Shown: piece after piece, positions 36,247 through 44,661 of the stretch
Position numbering within the stretch: position 1 is the first letter of the stretch
How the letters are laid out: each line of letters opens with the position of its first letter
NCBI GenBank assembly: GCA_036377075.1
Contig: DASUZB010000147.1
Coordinates: forward strand, 1 to 53,959
Length of the DNA: 53,959 bases
Source of the DNA: DASUZB01 sp036377075
Lineage (GTDB): Bacteria; Actinomycetota; CALGFH01
Direction: 5' to 3'
Position numbers and translations under genes: made by a program
Notes under the pieces: generated by a model
Seen by the model: the letters and a program-made list of their open reading frames with translations, nothing else
What the model was told of the DNA's origin: nothing
The model's database searches: none

Positions 36247-36954
36247 ATGATCGACGACGACGAGGCGGAACGGCCCGGAACGGGGGAGCACGACGAGGCG
36301 ACCGGTGATCCGGCCGCCTCCGTTTCGAGTGCGGACCTGCCGTCCCCGGCAGCCGACGGGCAGCCACCTGGCGGCGGGCAGGCACGCGACGAGGGGCGGG
36401 TGGCCGACCACCGCCCGGCGACCGACGACGACGGGCTGGGCGCCGGTGGCGAGCTCGAGGTGGCGGCCGAGGACGTCCGGTTGGGGGAGGCCGAGCGGGC
36501 GCTGCTCGAGTGGGCGTTGCGGCAACGCCAGAGCGGGCCGGGTGAGCCGCTCCTGCGTTTCCCGAAGGTGAGGCTGGAGGCCGAGGCGCCGCCGGAGGCC
36601 GAGGCGACCGGCGAGGTCGCGCCGGAGCCGAGCAGCGAATGGGCGCCAGACCCCGAGCCCGGCGCGCCGCCCGCGCCGCCCGGCGAGGAGTCACGCTGGC
36701 CGTGGGAGCGCCTCTACAGCTCCGCCGAGGAGGCGATCACCGCGCTGGTGGCGGCCGGCGGGCCGGACCCGCGCGATTTCGCCAGCCCACGGCTCACCCG
36801 GCGGGCCAAGGCGCTGATCGCGCTCGCGCTGGTGGTGCTGTTCGTGGTCTCCGCCCTCGGCGGCTTCGTCGGCTACCGCCTGACGCACCAGGCGGCCGGG
36901 AGCGGCCCCGCGGTGGTCGGCCGGCTCGCCGAGGTCCGCGGCGGCACTGTGTAG
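36247..36954 (+). CDS. Acidic single-pass membrane protein of unknown function
   Basis: The 235-residue protein has a long acidic Glu/Ala/Pro-rich cytoplasmic part, a conserved-looking stretch RLGEAERALLEWALRQRQ, and WPWERLYSSAEEAITALVAA before a single membrane helix (KALIALALVVLFVVSALGGF). A short external tail of about 25 residues ends it. No known domain is recognised. Its general layout, acidic linker plus one helix, resembles the receiver-like protein at 33696 without the receiver head. It precedes rmlD by 45 bases and may be co-transcribed. ATG 36247 follows GGGAG at a short spacing. Confidence 0.65.
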   Translation: MIDDDEAERPGTGEHDEATGDPAASVSSADLPSPAADGQPPGGGQARDEGRVADHRPATDDDGLGAGGELEVAAEDVRLGEAERALLEWALRQRQSGPGEPLLRFPKVRLEAEAPPEAEATGEVAPEPSSEWAPDPEPGAPPAPPGEESRWPWERLYSSAEEAITALVAAGGPDPRDFASPRLTRRAKALIALALVVLFVVSALGGFVGYRLTHQAAGSGPAVVGRLAEVRGGTV

Positions 36955-36999
36955 GCTTCGGCCGACCCCAGACCGTCGTGACCCGAGGAGGCTGGCGCC

Positions 37000-37878
37000 G
37001 TGCGCGTGCTGATCACGGGAGCCCAAGGCCAGGTCGGCCAGGAGCTGGCCGCCGCCTTCGGCGACGCCAAGGAGGTCGTCGCCCTCGCCAGGGCCGACCT
37101 CGACGTGGCCAGCTGGCCGGCGGTGGCCGCCACGGTCGCCGAGCTGGAGCCCGACCTGGTCTGCAACGCGGCCGCCTACACCGACGTGGACGGCTGCGAG
37201 CGCGACCTGGACCGCGCCTTCCAGGAGAACTGCCTGGCCCCGCGCCACCTGGCGCTCGCCTGCCGGGAGGTCGACGCCGAGCTGGTCCACCTGTCCACCG
37301 ACTACGTCTTCGACGGGACCGCCCGCGACACCCGGCCCGACGGCTACGGCGAGTACGACCGGGCCGAGCCGGCCAGCGTCTACGGCCGCTCCAAGCTCGC
37401 CGGCGAGCAGGCGGTCCGCGACCTCTGGGGCCGCCATTACCTGGTCCGGACGGCCTGGGTGTACGGCGCCGGGCGCAACTTCGTCGCCACCGTCCTGCGG
37501 CTGGCGGCCGAGCAGCCCACCCTGCGGGTGGTCGACGACCAGGTCGGCAGCCCCACCTGGGCGCGCGACCTGGCGGTCGGCATCCGCGCCCTGGTCCGCA
37601 CCGGCCAGCACGGCACCTACCACCTCACCAACGGCGGCTCCTGCTCCTGGTACGAGCTCGCCCGCGCCGTCCTCGCCGGCACCGGCCAGGACCCGGACCG
37701 GGTCGAGCCGTGCGGCAGCACCGAATTCCCCAGGCCGGCGCCCCGGCCGGCATGGTCGGTGCTGGACAACCGGCTGGCGCGCCTGGTCGGGGTGCCACCG
37801 CTGCGCCCGTGGCGCGAGGCCCTGCTCGCCTACCTGGCCGAGGCCGCCGCCGCGGCCGGGCGCGACGCCACCACGTAG
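37000..37878 (+). CDS. rmlD: dTDP-4-dehydrorhamnose reductase
   Basis: The 292-residue short-chain reductase has LITGAQGQVGQEL (NADPH loop, Gly7-Gly13), the conserved CNAAAYTDVDGCERD, STDYVFDG and the catalytic Tyr128-x3-Lys132 (SVYGRSKLAGE), then RTAWVYGAGRNFV. It makes dTDP-L-rhamnose, the last step after RmlA, RmlB and RmlC; rmlB and rmlC are not in the window. GTG 37000 is preceded by GAGGAGG. A TAGGCT overlapping the previous stop at 36951-36956 may be a -10. Its 3' end overlaps the convergent methyltransferase-like gene by about 49 bases. Confidence 0.94.
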   Translation: MRVLITGAQGQVGQELAAAFGDAKEVVALARADLDVASWPAVAATVAELEPDLVCNAAAYTDVDGCERDLDRAFQENCLAPRHLALACREVDAELVHLSTDYVFDGTARDTRPDGYGEYDRAEPASVYGRSKLAGEQAVRDLWGRHYLVRTAWVYGAGRNFVATVLRLAAEQPTLRVVDDQVGSPTWARDLAVGIRALVRTGQHGTYHLTNGGSCSWYELARAVLAGTGQDPDRVEPCGSTEFPRPAPRPAWSVLDNRLARLVGVPPLRPWREALLAYLAEAAAAAGRDATT

Positions 37879-38657
37879 ACCTCCGCGGGCTCGTGCAGGG
37901 CGCGCGCGAGCGCCCGGTGCGCCAGCGCGATGCCGCGCGCGGAGGCCTGCGTCTCGGCGAGCCGGTCGGCCACCGTCTTGAGCACGTGGGCGAGGTTGTA
38001 GGCGAACGAGGCATCGTGCGCCTCGCTGGCCGGGCGCCCGTGCTCGCGGTGGTCCAGGCCGAGCTTCTCGACCGCGCCCCCGATGGCCTCGCCCAGGTCC
38101 GGGTGGACGACCGGCTCGTCGCCGAGCAGCCAGGGCGGCACCTCCGGCCCGGTCGCCGGGTTGGCCTCCGACGCCTCCACCTGGAACCCGGCCCGGCTGC
38201 ACAGGTAGGCGAGCAGCGTCGGGTCGTAGAGGCGGGCGAGGGCGGGATCGCGCCAGGCGTCGGCCGCGAGCACGGCGTACGAGGCCGGGTTGGCCACGGC
38301 CGCGACCAGCCGGCCCTCGGCCCGGAGCACCCGGCGCACGGCCACGAGCAGGCGCAGCGTCCGGTCCGGCTGCAGGTGCTCGAGCAGGCGGGCGCAGAAC
38401 GCCGCCCTGAACGGGCCAGGCGGCGGATCGGCCTCGAGGCGGGCGAGCGCCGCCTCGGCGGCCTCGCCCGCGCGGCCCGGGCCGATCCCGCTGGCCTCGA
38501 CCCCGTCGGCGGCCAGCAGCGCGGCCAGCTCCTCGTGGTCGGGGCCGAGCACCAATACCGGTCCGCGGCCGCGCAGCAGCGGCAGGTAGTGCCGCAGCCG
38601 GTCGGACTCCGGCACGGCAGGGGGAAGGCCCTGGCCACGGCGTGCCGGCCCGCTCAT
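37830..38657 (-). CDS. Divergent methyltransferase-like protein, paralogue of the gene at 52672
   Basis: The 275-residue protein aligns by eye along its length with the methyltransferase at 52672: shared DPPPGPF followed by F/A-C-A-R/H-x-(L/V)-E-H-L, WRDP, RLYDPTLLAYLCSRAGFQVE and HVLKTVADRLAETQASARGI near the C-terminus. The SAM loop is degenerate: VLVLGPDHEEL replaces the VVDLGCGHGAF of the paralogue, losing the Asp and the Gly-x-Gly. It may no longer bind SAM, or may have another role beside its intact sister. ATG 38657 lacks a strong ribosome-binding site. Confidence 0.75.
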   Translation of the reverse strand: MSGPARRGQGLPPAVPESDRLRHYLPLLRGRGPVLVLGPDHEELAALLAADGVEASGIGPGRAGEAAEAALARLEADPPPGPFRAAFCARLLEHLQPDRTLRLLVAVRRVLRAEGRLVAAVANPASYAVLAADAWRDPALARLYDPTLLAYLCSRAGFQVEASEANPATGPEVPPWLLGDEPVVHPDLGEAIGGAVEKLGLDHREHGRPASEAHDASFAYNLAHVLKTVADRLAETQASARGIALAHRALARALHEPAEVYVVASRPAAAAASAR

Positions 38658-38663
38658 GGTCCG

Positions 38664-39317
38664 TTACTGCCAGTGCTCGATCGTCCTGACCGGCTTGGCC
38701 GGCACGCCGGCGACCAGGGTCGAGGGGGGCACGTCCTTGGTGACCACCGAACCGGCGGCGACCACGGCGCCGTCACCAACGGTCACCCCCTTGAGCACCA
38801 GCGAGTTGGTACCGATCCAGACGTGGTCGCCGATCGTGATCGGCGCGGTGTGGGGCTGCGGCTGCCCGTCCACGTGGACGGCGTGGAAGTCGGTGTCCAG
38901 GATCTGCACGTTCCAGGCGATGTTGCAACCCGAGCCGATGGTGACGCCAGTCGCGACCAGGATCTTGGTAAAGCCGTTGACCATCGTCTGGTGCCCGATC
39001 ACCAGCTCGCCGGCGTCGACCACGATGCGCGAGCCGCGGTGCAGGTTGACCTGCCCGTCCACCACGAAGCGGGCACCGGGCCGGATGCGGATCACCGTCT
39101 CGTCCCTGACCGTGGTCAGCCCGAAGCTGCCGATGCCGATGCGCAGGTGCCCGCCGTTGCGGAACTCCAGCCGGCTGGGGTAGTCGATCACCGTGCGGGA
39201 TCCGATCGACACCGGCAGGCGGTGGCGCAGCTCGTAGCGGAGCCGGCCCCGCCACGCCGCCACCGGGGAAACCTCCCGTTCCCGCCAGAGCTGTCGGTCG
39301 ATCGACTCTCGGAACAT
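38664..39317 (-). CDS. Hexapeptide-repeat (LbH) acyltransferase
   Basis: The 217-residue protein consists mainly of left-handed beta-helix repeats (VIRIRPGARFVVDGQVNLHR, VTIGSGCNIAWNVQI). The CatB/LacA-type end DTDFHAVHVDGQ, ITIGDHVWIGTNSLVLKGVT and VVAAGSVVTKDVP carries the catalytic histidine region. Such enzymes O- or N-acetylate sugars in envelope glycans using acetyl-CoA. ATG 39317 is used; an upstream frame continues but would overlap the divergent gene. It ends 6 bases before the methyltransferase-like gene, so the two are probably one operon. Confidence 0.9.
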   Translation of the reverse strand: MFRESIDRQLWREREVSPVAAWRGRLRYELRHRLPVSIGSRTVIDYPSRLEFRNGGHLRIGIGSFGLTTVRDETVIRIRPGARFVVDGQVNLHRGSRIVVDAGELVIGHQTMVNGFTKILVATGVTIGSGCNIAWNVQILDTDFHAVHVDGQPQPHTAPITIGDHVWIGTNSLVLKGVTVGDGAVVAAGSVVTKDVPPSTLVAGVPAKPVRTIEHWQ

Positions 39318-39447
39318 GACGTCGCTCGCTCCCTCGTTCGCGGACCGCCATCGGCGGCGCCCAGGCCTGCGCACGATCTCATCTCCGCCGCGCGCGAGAC
39401 AAAGCATGGCGCGCGGAGCCCGTGCGAGGTACGCATCCACGAGCACG

Positions 39448-39453
39448 TATACT
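39448..39453 (+). promoter_or_regulatory. Putative -10 box (TATACT) of a leaderless gene
   Basis: TATACT is followed by 8 bases and ATG 39462, so the start codon would sit at the transcript end. No ribosome-binding site lies between them. Confidence 0.5.
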
Positions 39454-39461
39454 CCCGCCTC

Positions 39462-41516
39462 ATGGCGGTTGGAGAGGTTGGCGAGGTCGACGCCGCGCCG
39501 GATGCGGCGGGCGACGCTTCCCAGGAACAGGAACATCCCGCCCGGCTCTACGCGGCCGAGGCCGCCGTCGGTGCCGCCGCGCTCGCGCTGGCCCTGCTCT
39601 CGTGGAGCGGCCTGGCGCTGGCCCACGCCCGCAGCTACAGCCTGGCCGCCGCCGTCGGCCTCACCGTCGTGGCGCTGGTGCTGCTCGGCCTGGTCGCCTG
39701 GCGCGCGGGCGGCCGTCCACGGCTCGCCCTCGACCCGCCGGGGCTGGCCATGGTCGGGGCGCTCGCGCTGGTCTCGGCGGTGCTGTTCTTCCCTGGCTTC
39801 CCGTACGGGGTCGGGGACAAGGACCCGGGCGGCTACGTGTCGCAGGGCATCCTGATGGCCCGCACCGGCGACTGGGCGATGGACGACCCCGTGCTCGACA
39901 AGGCGCGCATCCCGCGGGTGGTCCTGGCCTCACCCGGCGCCCGCCTCGCCGGCGACTGGATCGAGCACGCCAAGGTCCCGCACCGCACCATCCCGCAGTT
40001 CTACCACCTCTGGTCCGCCGCGCTGGCCAGCGCGTTCGCGGCCGGTGGCTACACCGGGCTCAGCAACCTGAACCCGCTCTGCGGGGTGCTGGCGGTGTGC
40101 CTGGCCGCGTGCGCGGTGCGGCGGGCGTTCGGGCTGCTGACCGGCTCCCTGGCCGGGGTGCTGCTGGCCGCCAACATGCTCGAGGTGTGGCAGGCCAAGT
40201 ACCAGACCAGCGAGGTGTTCACCCAGCTCCTGCTGCTCGGCGCGGCCCTCGGGGTGGTGCTGGCGCTGCGGACCGGCTGGCGCCTCCCCGCCGGCGCCGC
40301 CGGGCTGCTGCTCGGCCTCTCCTTCCTCGCACGGGCCGACAGCCTGGTGCTGATCCTGATCGCCGTGGCGGTGGGCTGCGTGCTGATCGCCACCGGCCGT
40401 TTCGACGCCCGCGCCGGCTGGTTCGCCGCCGGCCTCGCCGTCACGCTCCCGCACGGCTTCCTGCAGGCCTACCACTTCGCCCGGCTGTACACCATCTCGG
40501 TGAAGCTGCCCGGAGCCGCGAAGGTCGTGGTCGCCATGGCCGTGCCGCTCGCGCTCGCACTGGCGCTGCGCCGCTTCGCCCGGCCGCTCGGCGAGTGGGT
40601 CGCGCGACTCGCCGCCGAGCGCCGCGCCCAGCTCCTTGCCGGCCTCGCGGTGGTCGGCGCCGCCGGCCTGCTGCTGGTGGTCGGCTTCCTGCGGCCCAAG
40701 CTGTTCGGGGTCGACTACTTCAACTACAACGGCCGCGTCCTGCGCAGCTACGACGAGCAGGCGCTGCGCCGCCTGTCGTGGTTCTTCACCCTCCCCGGGT
40801 TCGCGCTGATGACGGCGGGGCTGGCATGGGTCGCGCTGCGCCGCTGGGCGGCGGCCGCGTGGGCGCTGCTGCTGCCCGGCCTGCTGCTGTTTCCCCTCTA
40901 CGCCTACCAGGCGCAGAACTCGAGCCGGCTGATGTGGTGGAACCGCCGCTTCGTGCCGGTGGTGGTCCCGGTGGTGATCATCCTGATCGCCGTCGCCCTG
41001 GCCGCGGCGCTCGCGTGGCGGGGCCGCTGGCGCCTGCCGCTGCGCCTCGCCGGCGCGGCCGCCACCGCCGCGCTGCTGGTCGTCTACCTCGGCCAGTCCA
41101 TGCCGCTACGCCCGCACCACGAGTTCGCCGGCTCGTTCGAGATCACCCGGCGAATCAGCCACCTCGCCGGTGGTCACCAGGGCGTCTACCTGTGGCAGTT
41201 CCCGGCCTGGCCCACCTCGCCGACGTCCCTGTTCGCCTCGCCCACCTGGCTGCAGGAGGGCGAGGTCAGCGCGCTGCTGCCGAGGGCGCCCGACCCAGCC
41301 TACGTACGCTCCTTCGTGCGCGGCTTCCCCGGCCAGCCGGTGTTCCTGGTGAGCGCGGGCGGGCAGCCGCTGCCGGGGTACGAGCACCTCGGCCTCCGTG
41401 CCGTCGACCGGATCAGCGCCACCCTGCCGTTCTGGGAAGAGAGCGACACCAGCCGCCCGTCCAAGGCCGGCGTGGTCCCGGTCGACTTCACCGTCTGGCG
41501 GGTTGCGGGCAGCTAG
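39462..41516 (+). CDS. GT-C type membrane glycosyltransferase-like protein
   Basis: The 684-residue protein has about twelve membrane helices. Its first external loop contains PYGVGDKDPGGYVSQGILMA with acidic residues where GT39/GT87-type enzymes place the catalytic pair. IPQFYHLWSAALASAFAAGG and ANMLEVWQAKYQTSEVFTQL follow, and the last 180 residues are soluble, probably external. It likely transfers a sugar from a polyprenyl-phosphate carrier to an envelope glycan. ATG 39462 is favoured by the TATACT 8 bases upstream; no Shine-Dalgarno is seen. Exact donor and acceptor are unknown. Confidence 0.8.
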   Translation: MAVGEVGEVDAAPDAAGDASQEQEHPARLYAAEAAVGAAALALALLSWSGLALAHARSYSLAAAVGLTVVALVLLGLVAWRAGGRPRLALDPPGLAMVGALALVSAVLFFPGFPYGVGDKDPGGYVSQGILMARTGDWAMDDPVLDKARIPRVVLASPGARLAGDWIEHAKVPHRTIPQFYHLWSAALASAFAAGGYTGLSNLNPLCGVLAVCLAACAVRRAFGLLTGSLAGVLLAANMLEVWQAKYQTSEVFTQLLLLGAALGVVLALRTGWRLPAGAAGLLLGLSFLARADSLVLILIAVAVGCVLIATGRFDARAGWFAAGLAVTLPHGFLQAYHFARLYTISVKLPGAAKVVVAMAVPLALALALRRFARPLGEWVARLAAERRAQLLAGLAVVGAAGLLLVVGFLRPKLFGVDYFNYNGRVLRSYDEQALRRLSWFFTLPGFALMTAGLAWVALRRWAAAAWALLLPGLLLFPLYAYQAQNSSRLMWWNRRFVPVVVPVVIILIAVALAAALAWRGRWRLPLRLAGAAATAALLVVYLGQSMPLRPHHEFAGSFEITRRISHLAGGHQGVYLWQFPAWPTSPTSLFASPTWLQEGEVSALLPRAPDPAYVRSFVRGFPGQPVFLVSAGGQPLPGYEHLGLRAVDRISATLPFWEESDTSRPSKAGVVPVDFTVWRVAGS

Positions 41517-41564
41517 CCGGGCGCCGACGCTCTGGAGTTCAAGTCGGGGTGGCCGGGCGCCGAC
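41516..41564. repeat. 13-bp direct repeat, spacing 36 bp
   Basis: GCCGGGCGCCGAC occurs at 41516-41528 and again at 41552-41564, in the 93-bp gap between the GT-C gene and the SpoIID-like gene. CTGGAG/CTCCAG and TCAAG/CTTGA complements lie between and after the copies but are not nested. Role unknown. Confidence 0.6.
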
Positions 41565-41609
41565 CCTCCAGCTTGACCTCGCGCCAAGCTGCCGGGGAGG
41601 CCCCGGTCC

Positions 41610-43079
41610 ATGCCGCCTCGTTGCCGCCGACGAACCCGCATCCTGCTCGCCGCCGCCGCTTTCGTCGTCGCCACGGCGGCCGGCGCTGACGCGCTGCAGC
41701 CAACCGGTGCTGACGCGCTCCAGCCAGCCAGCCCGGCCGCCGCGGCGGTGGCCCCCGCCGCGCAGCGGCCCGCCGGTCGCCATCCCACCGACGCCGACCC
41801 GTTCGCCCCCAAGACGGGCCCGCTCCCCGCTGGCACGGCCGCCGGGGTGGGACGCGCGCCCAGCGCCACGCCGGCCGCCTTCCGCTTCAGCGGCGGTGGC
41901 TACGGCCACGGCGTCGGCATGGGCCAGTACGGCGCCTACGGCATGGCCCTGCGCGGCCGCAGCGCCGCCGCCATCCTCGGCTTCTACTACGGCGGCGCGG
42001 TACCGCGCAGCGCGGGGCTGCCCGCCGCCGTCCGCGTCGGCGTGCTGCAGGCTCCCCGCGACCCGCGCACCGGGGGGCGCCTGACCCAGGTGCTGGTCCG
42101 CGGCCTGCGCCTCCCCGGGCACCGCTCCAACGGGTCGATCGCCGCCGGCGGCGTGGACAAGCGCCACCGGCACGTCGCCGCCAGCCTGCCCGGCAACGTC
42201 ACCTACGCCGTCCGCCCCGACCGTGGCGGCGTCTCGCTGTTCGCCGGCTCCAAGCGGGTCTTCGGGCCGACCTCGGCCGGGACCGGCGTGCGGCTGCGCT
42301 TCCAGCAGGGCATGCGGCAGCCGGCGCTGCTGGCGTTGCCGCAGGCCGGCCGGACGCTGCGCTGGGGGCGCCTGGACGTCGGCCTAGTGCGCGAGGGGGG
42401 CGCCTTCCGGCTGCGCGCGGTCGCCGTGATGCCGTTCAACGCCTACCTCCGCGGACTGGGCGAGATGCCGAGTTCCTGGCCGCTGCAGGCGCTCGAGGCG
42501 CAGGCCATCGCCGGCCGCAGCTACGCCCTCGCCACCGTCCGCAGCCACGGCCAGCACCGCGGCGCCGGGCGCTGGGACGGCTGCGACTGCGGCGTCTACG
42601 CCAGCGTGCGCGACCAGCACTGGGTCGGCTGGGCGCACGAGGACGGCTGGCTCGGCGGCCGCTGGGTTGCGGCGGTGCGGCTCACCGGCTCGCGGGTGGT
42701 CGCCTGGCACGGCCGGCTGGTGCAGGCGTTCTACTCGTCGTCGTCGGGCGGCCACACCGCCGGCGCGACCACCTGGGGCGGGCCTCGGCTGCCCTGGCTG
42801 CCCGCGCGCAGCGACCCGGACGATCGAGCCCGAGGGCGCAACCCGAACCACCGCTGGGTGGTGGTCCGCTCCTCCGCCACCATGTCGTCCGCGCTGCGCG
42901 GCTACGGCGTCGGCACGGTGGTCCGCCTTCGCGTGCGGGTGGCGGACGCCTCCGGCCGTGCCCGCTCGGTCGAGGTCGTCGGGACCAGGCGCCACCTGGT
43001 CCTGCCCGGCGGCACCGTGCGCCGGCTGCTCGGACTGAAGTCGACCAAGTTCCGCATCACCGCCGTGGGTCCCGGCTGA
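41610..43079 (+). CDS. SpoIID/LytB-domain secreted protein
   Basis: The 489-residue protein has a signal peptide (RILLAAAAFVVATAAGADA), a low-complexity stretch, then FSGGGYGHGVGMGQYGAYGM (His100 region), and the SpoIID core with FNAYLRGLGEMPSSWPLQAL (putative catalytic Glu285) and QAIAGRSYALATV. FYSSSSGGHTAGA follows. SpoIID proteins are lytic transglycosylases that cleave glycan strands lacking stem peptides. Here the GHGVGM segment lies before the core, as in other actinobacterial members and unlike Bacillus SpoIID. GGGGAGG supports the start. The amidase gene begins 19 bases after its stop. Confidence 0.9.
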   Translation: MPPRCRRRTRILLAAAAFVVATAAGADALQPTGADALQPASPAAAAVAPAAQRPAGRHPTDADPFAPKTGPLPAGTAAGVGRAPSATPAAFRFSGGGYGHGVGMGQYGAYGMALRGRSAAAILGFYYGGAVPRSAGLPAAVRVGVLQAPRDPRTGGRLTQVLVRGLRLPGHRSNGSIAAGGVDKRHRHVAASLPGNVTYAVRPDRGGVSLFAGSKRVFGPTSAGTGVRLRFQQGMRQPALLALPQAGRTLRWGRLDVGLVREGGAFRLRAVAVMPFNAYLRGLGEMPSSWPLQALEAQAIAGRSYALATVRSHGQHRGAGRWDGCDCGVYASVRDQHWVGWAHEDGWLGGRWVAAVRLTGSRVVAWHGRLVQAFYSSSSGGHTAGATTWGGPRLPWLPARSDPDDRARGRNPNHRWVVVRSSATMSSALRGYGVGTVVRLRVRVADASGRARSVEVVGTRRHLVLPGGTVRRLLGLKSTKFRITAVGPG

Positions 43080-43098
43080 GCCCGGGGCGAGGGAGGCC

Positions 43099-44655
43099 AT
43101 GCCCGCCCGGCCCGACCGAACCGTCAACAACGACACCGGAGGTCGCCCGTTGCACCGGTCCCTGCTCAGGCCGCTCCGCCGCACGGTCACGGCCGCCCTC
43201 GCCCTGTCGCTCGCGGGCGCCGTCGTCGCCGACGTCGGCGTGCCGCGGCACGCGGCCCGCCGTCCCGGCCCCGGCACCGTCCGGGACGTGCCGCTCCCGT
43301 TCACCGGCGGCACCCTCACCGGCCTGGGCCGCGTGACGGCGGCGGGGGCCACCCGCCTGCGGTCGGCCGTCGGGCTGCCCGCCGACTGGCGCTCGCCGTC
43401 GGTGCCGGTGGGCGCCGCCCGCATGGTCGGCCTCTCCTGGCGCAACACGCCCGATGCCCCCTGGACCACGACCGGGGGCGCCAAGGCGTGGCTGCGCACC
43501 GCAAGCTCGAGCGGGTGGTCGGCCTGGAGCGCCGCCGAGCCGGCCGACGACGGGCCCGACCCGGGCAGCGGCGAGGACCACCCGCAGCTGGTCTACACCG
43601 ACGGCGTGTGGCTGGCGGCGGGCACCCGCGCCGTCCAGGTCAGGATCGAGCTGCCAGGCCGCGCCGCGGCCAGCGTCGAGCAGCTCAGCGCCCACCTGGT
43701 CGAGCCCGACCTGACCCCGGTCGCTCCCGACGTCCCGCCGCGCGGCGGCGCGGTCGCCATGCCCATGCCGCCGGCGATCATCACGCGCGCCCGCTGGGGC
43801 GCCGACGAGCGCCTGCGCCGCGGGCCGCCGCGCTACGCCAGCACCGTGCTGGCCGCGTTCGTGCACCACACCGGCCAGACCAACCACTACACCAGGGCGG
43901 AGAGCGCCGCGCTGGTGCGCGCCGACTACCTCTACCACGTGCGCAGCAGGGGCTGGAGCGACCTTGGCTACAACTTCCTGATCGACCGCTACGGCCAGGT
44001 GTTCGAGGGCCGCGCCGGCGGCGTCGGCCGCCCGGTGATCGGTGCCTGCACGGCCGGGTTCAACACCTATACGAGCTGCGTGGCGCTGATCGGCACGTTC
44101 AGCAGCGCCCGCCCGCCGGCGGTGGCGATGGCGGCACTGCGCCGGCTGCTCGCCTGGAAGCTCGACCTGACCCACGTCGACCCGGCCTACACCACCGTGC
44201 TGACCAGCGCCGGCGGCGGCACCACCCGCTACCGCCGCGGCACCAGGGTGCGGGTGCGCACCATCAGCGGGCACCGCGACACCTCCTACACCGCCTGCCC
44301 CGGGGCGGCGGTGTACCGGCAGATCACCAGGCTGCGCCTGGCCGTCGCCGCCACGGGCGGGCCCAAGATCTACGGCGGGGGTGCGAGCGCGGCCAGCCTC
44401 GACCCGGCCGAGGGGCCGCCGGTCGCGCTCGCCTCGAGGTTCAAGCAGCGGATGCGCTGGCACGTCGAGGTCACCGGGTCGAACGGGCGCGTCCTGCGCC
44501 GCTGGGCCGGCATCGGCCGTGGCGCCAGGGTCGTCTGGAACGGCCTCGACGCCCACGGCCTGGCCGCACCGGCCGGCCGCGCCACCTTCACCGTCACCGC
44601 CACCGTCGGCGGCCGTGCCGCCCGCCCGCTGACCACCTCCGTGATGGTGCGGTGA
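43099..44655 (+). CDS. Secreted N-acetylmuramoyl-L-alanine amidase (PGRP type)
   Basis: The 518-residue protein has an N-terminal signal-type helix (TVTAALALSLAGAVVADVGV), a beta-rich region of about 170 residues (SWRNTPDAPWTTTGGAKAWL), and a PGRP/amidase-2 domain. Zinc ligands are His256 (FVHHTGQ), His392 (SGHRDT) and Cys400 (ACPG), with catalytic Tyr291 (LGYNFLID). The last 90 residues (WHVEVTGSNGRVLRRWAGIG...) resemble a FlgD-type Ig fold. It would cleave the lactyl-amide bond of peptidoglycan outside the membrane. GAGGGAGG precedes the ATG. It probably forms one unit with the SpoIID-like gene, pairing two wall hydrolase activities. Confidence 0.92.
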   Translation: MPARPDRTVNNDTGGRPLHRSLLRPLRRTVTAALALSLAGAVVADVGVPRHAARRPGPGTVRDVPLPFTGGTLTGLGRVTAAGATRLRSAVGLPADWRSPSVPVGAARMVGLSWRNTPDAPWTTTGGAKAWLRTASSSGWSAWSAAEPADDGPDPGSGEDHPQLVYTDGVWLAAGTRAVQVRIELPGRAAASVEQLSAHLVEPDLTPVAPDVPPRGGAVAMPMPPAIITRARWGADERLRRGPPRYASTVLAAFVHHTGQTNHYTRAESAALVRADYLYHVRSRGWSDLGYNFLIDRYGQVFEGRAGGVGRPVIGACTAGFNTYTSCVALIGTFSSARPPAVAMAALRRLLAWKLDLTHVDPAYTTVLTSAGGGTTRYRRGTRVRVRTISGHRDTSYTACPGAAVYRQITRLRLAVAATGGPKIYGGGASAASLDPAEGPPVALASRFKQRMRWHVEVTGSNGRVLRRWAGIGRGARVVWNGLDAHGLAAPAGRATFTVTATVGGRAARPLTTSVMVR

Positions 44656-44661
44656 CCACGG

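Noticed and set aside
36639..39461. Long plus-strand open frame running from the acidic membrane protein into the GT-C gene
   Set aside because: Its first 940 codons are arginine/proline-rich shadow of rmlD and minus-strand genes; only the part from 39462 is protein-like.
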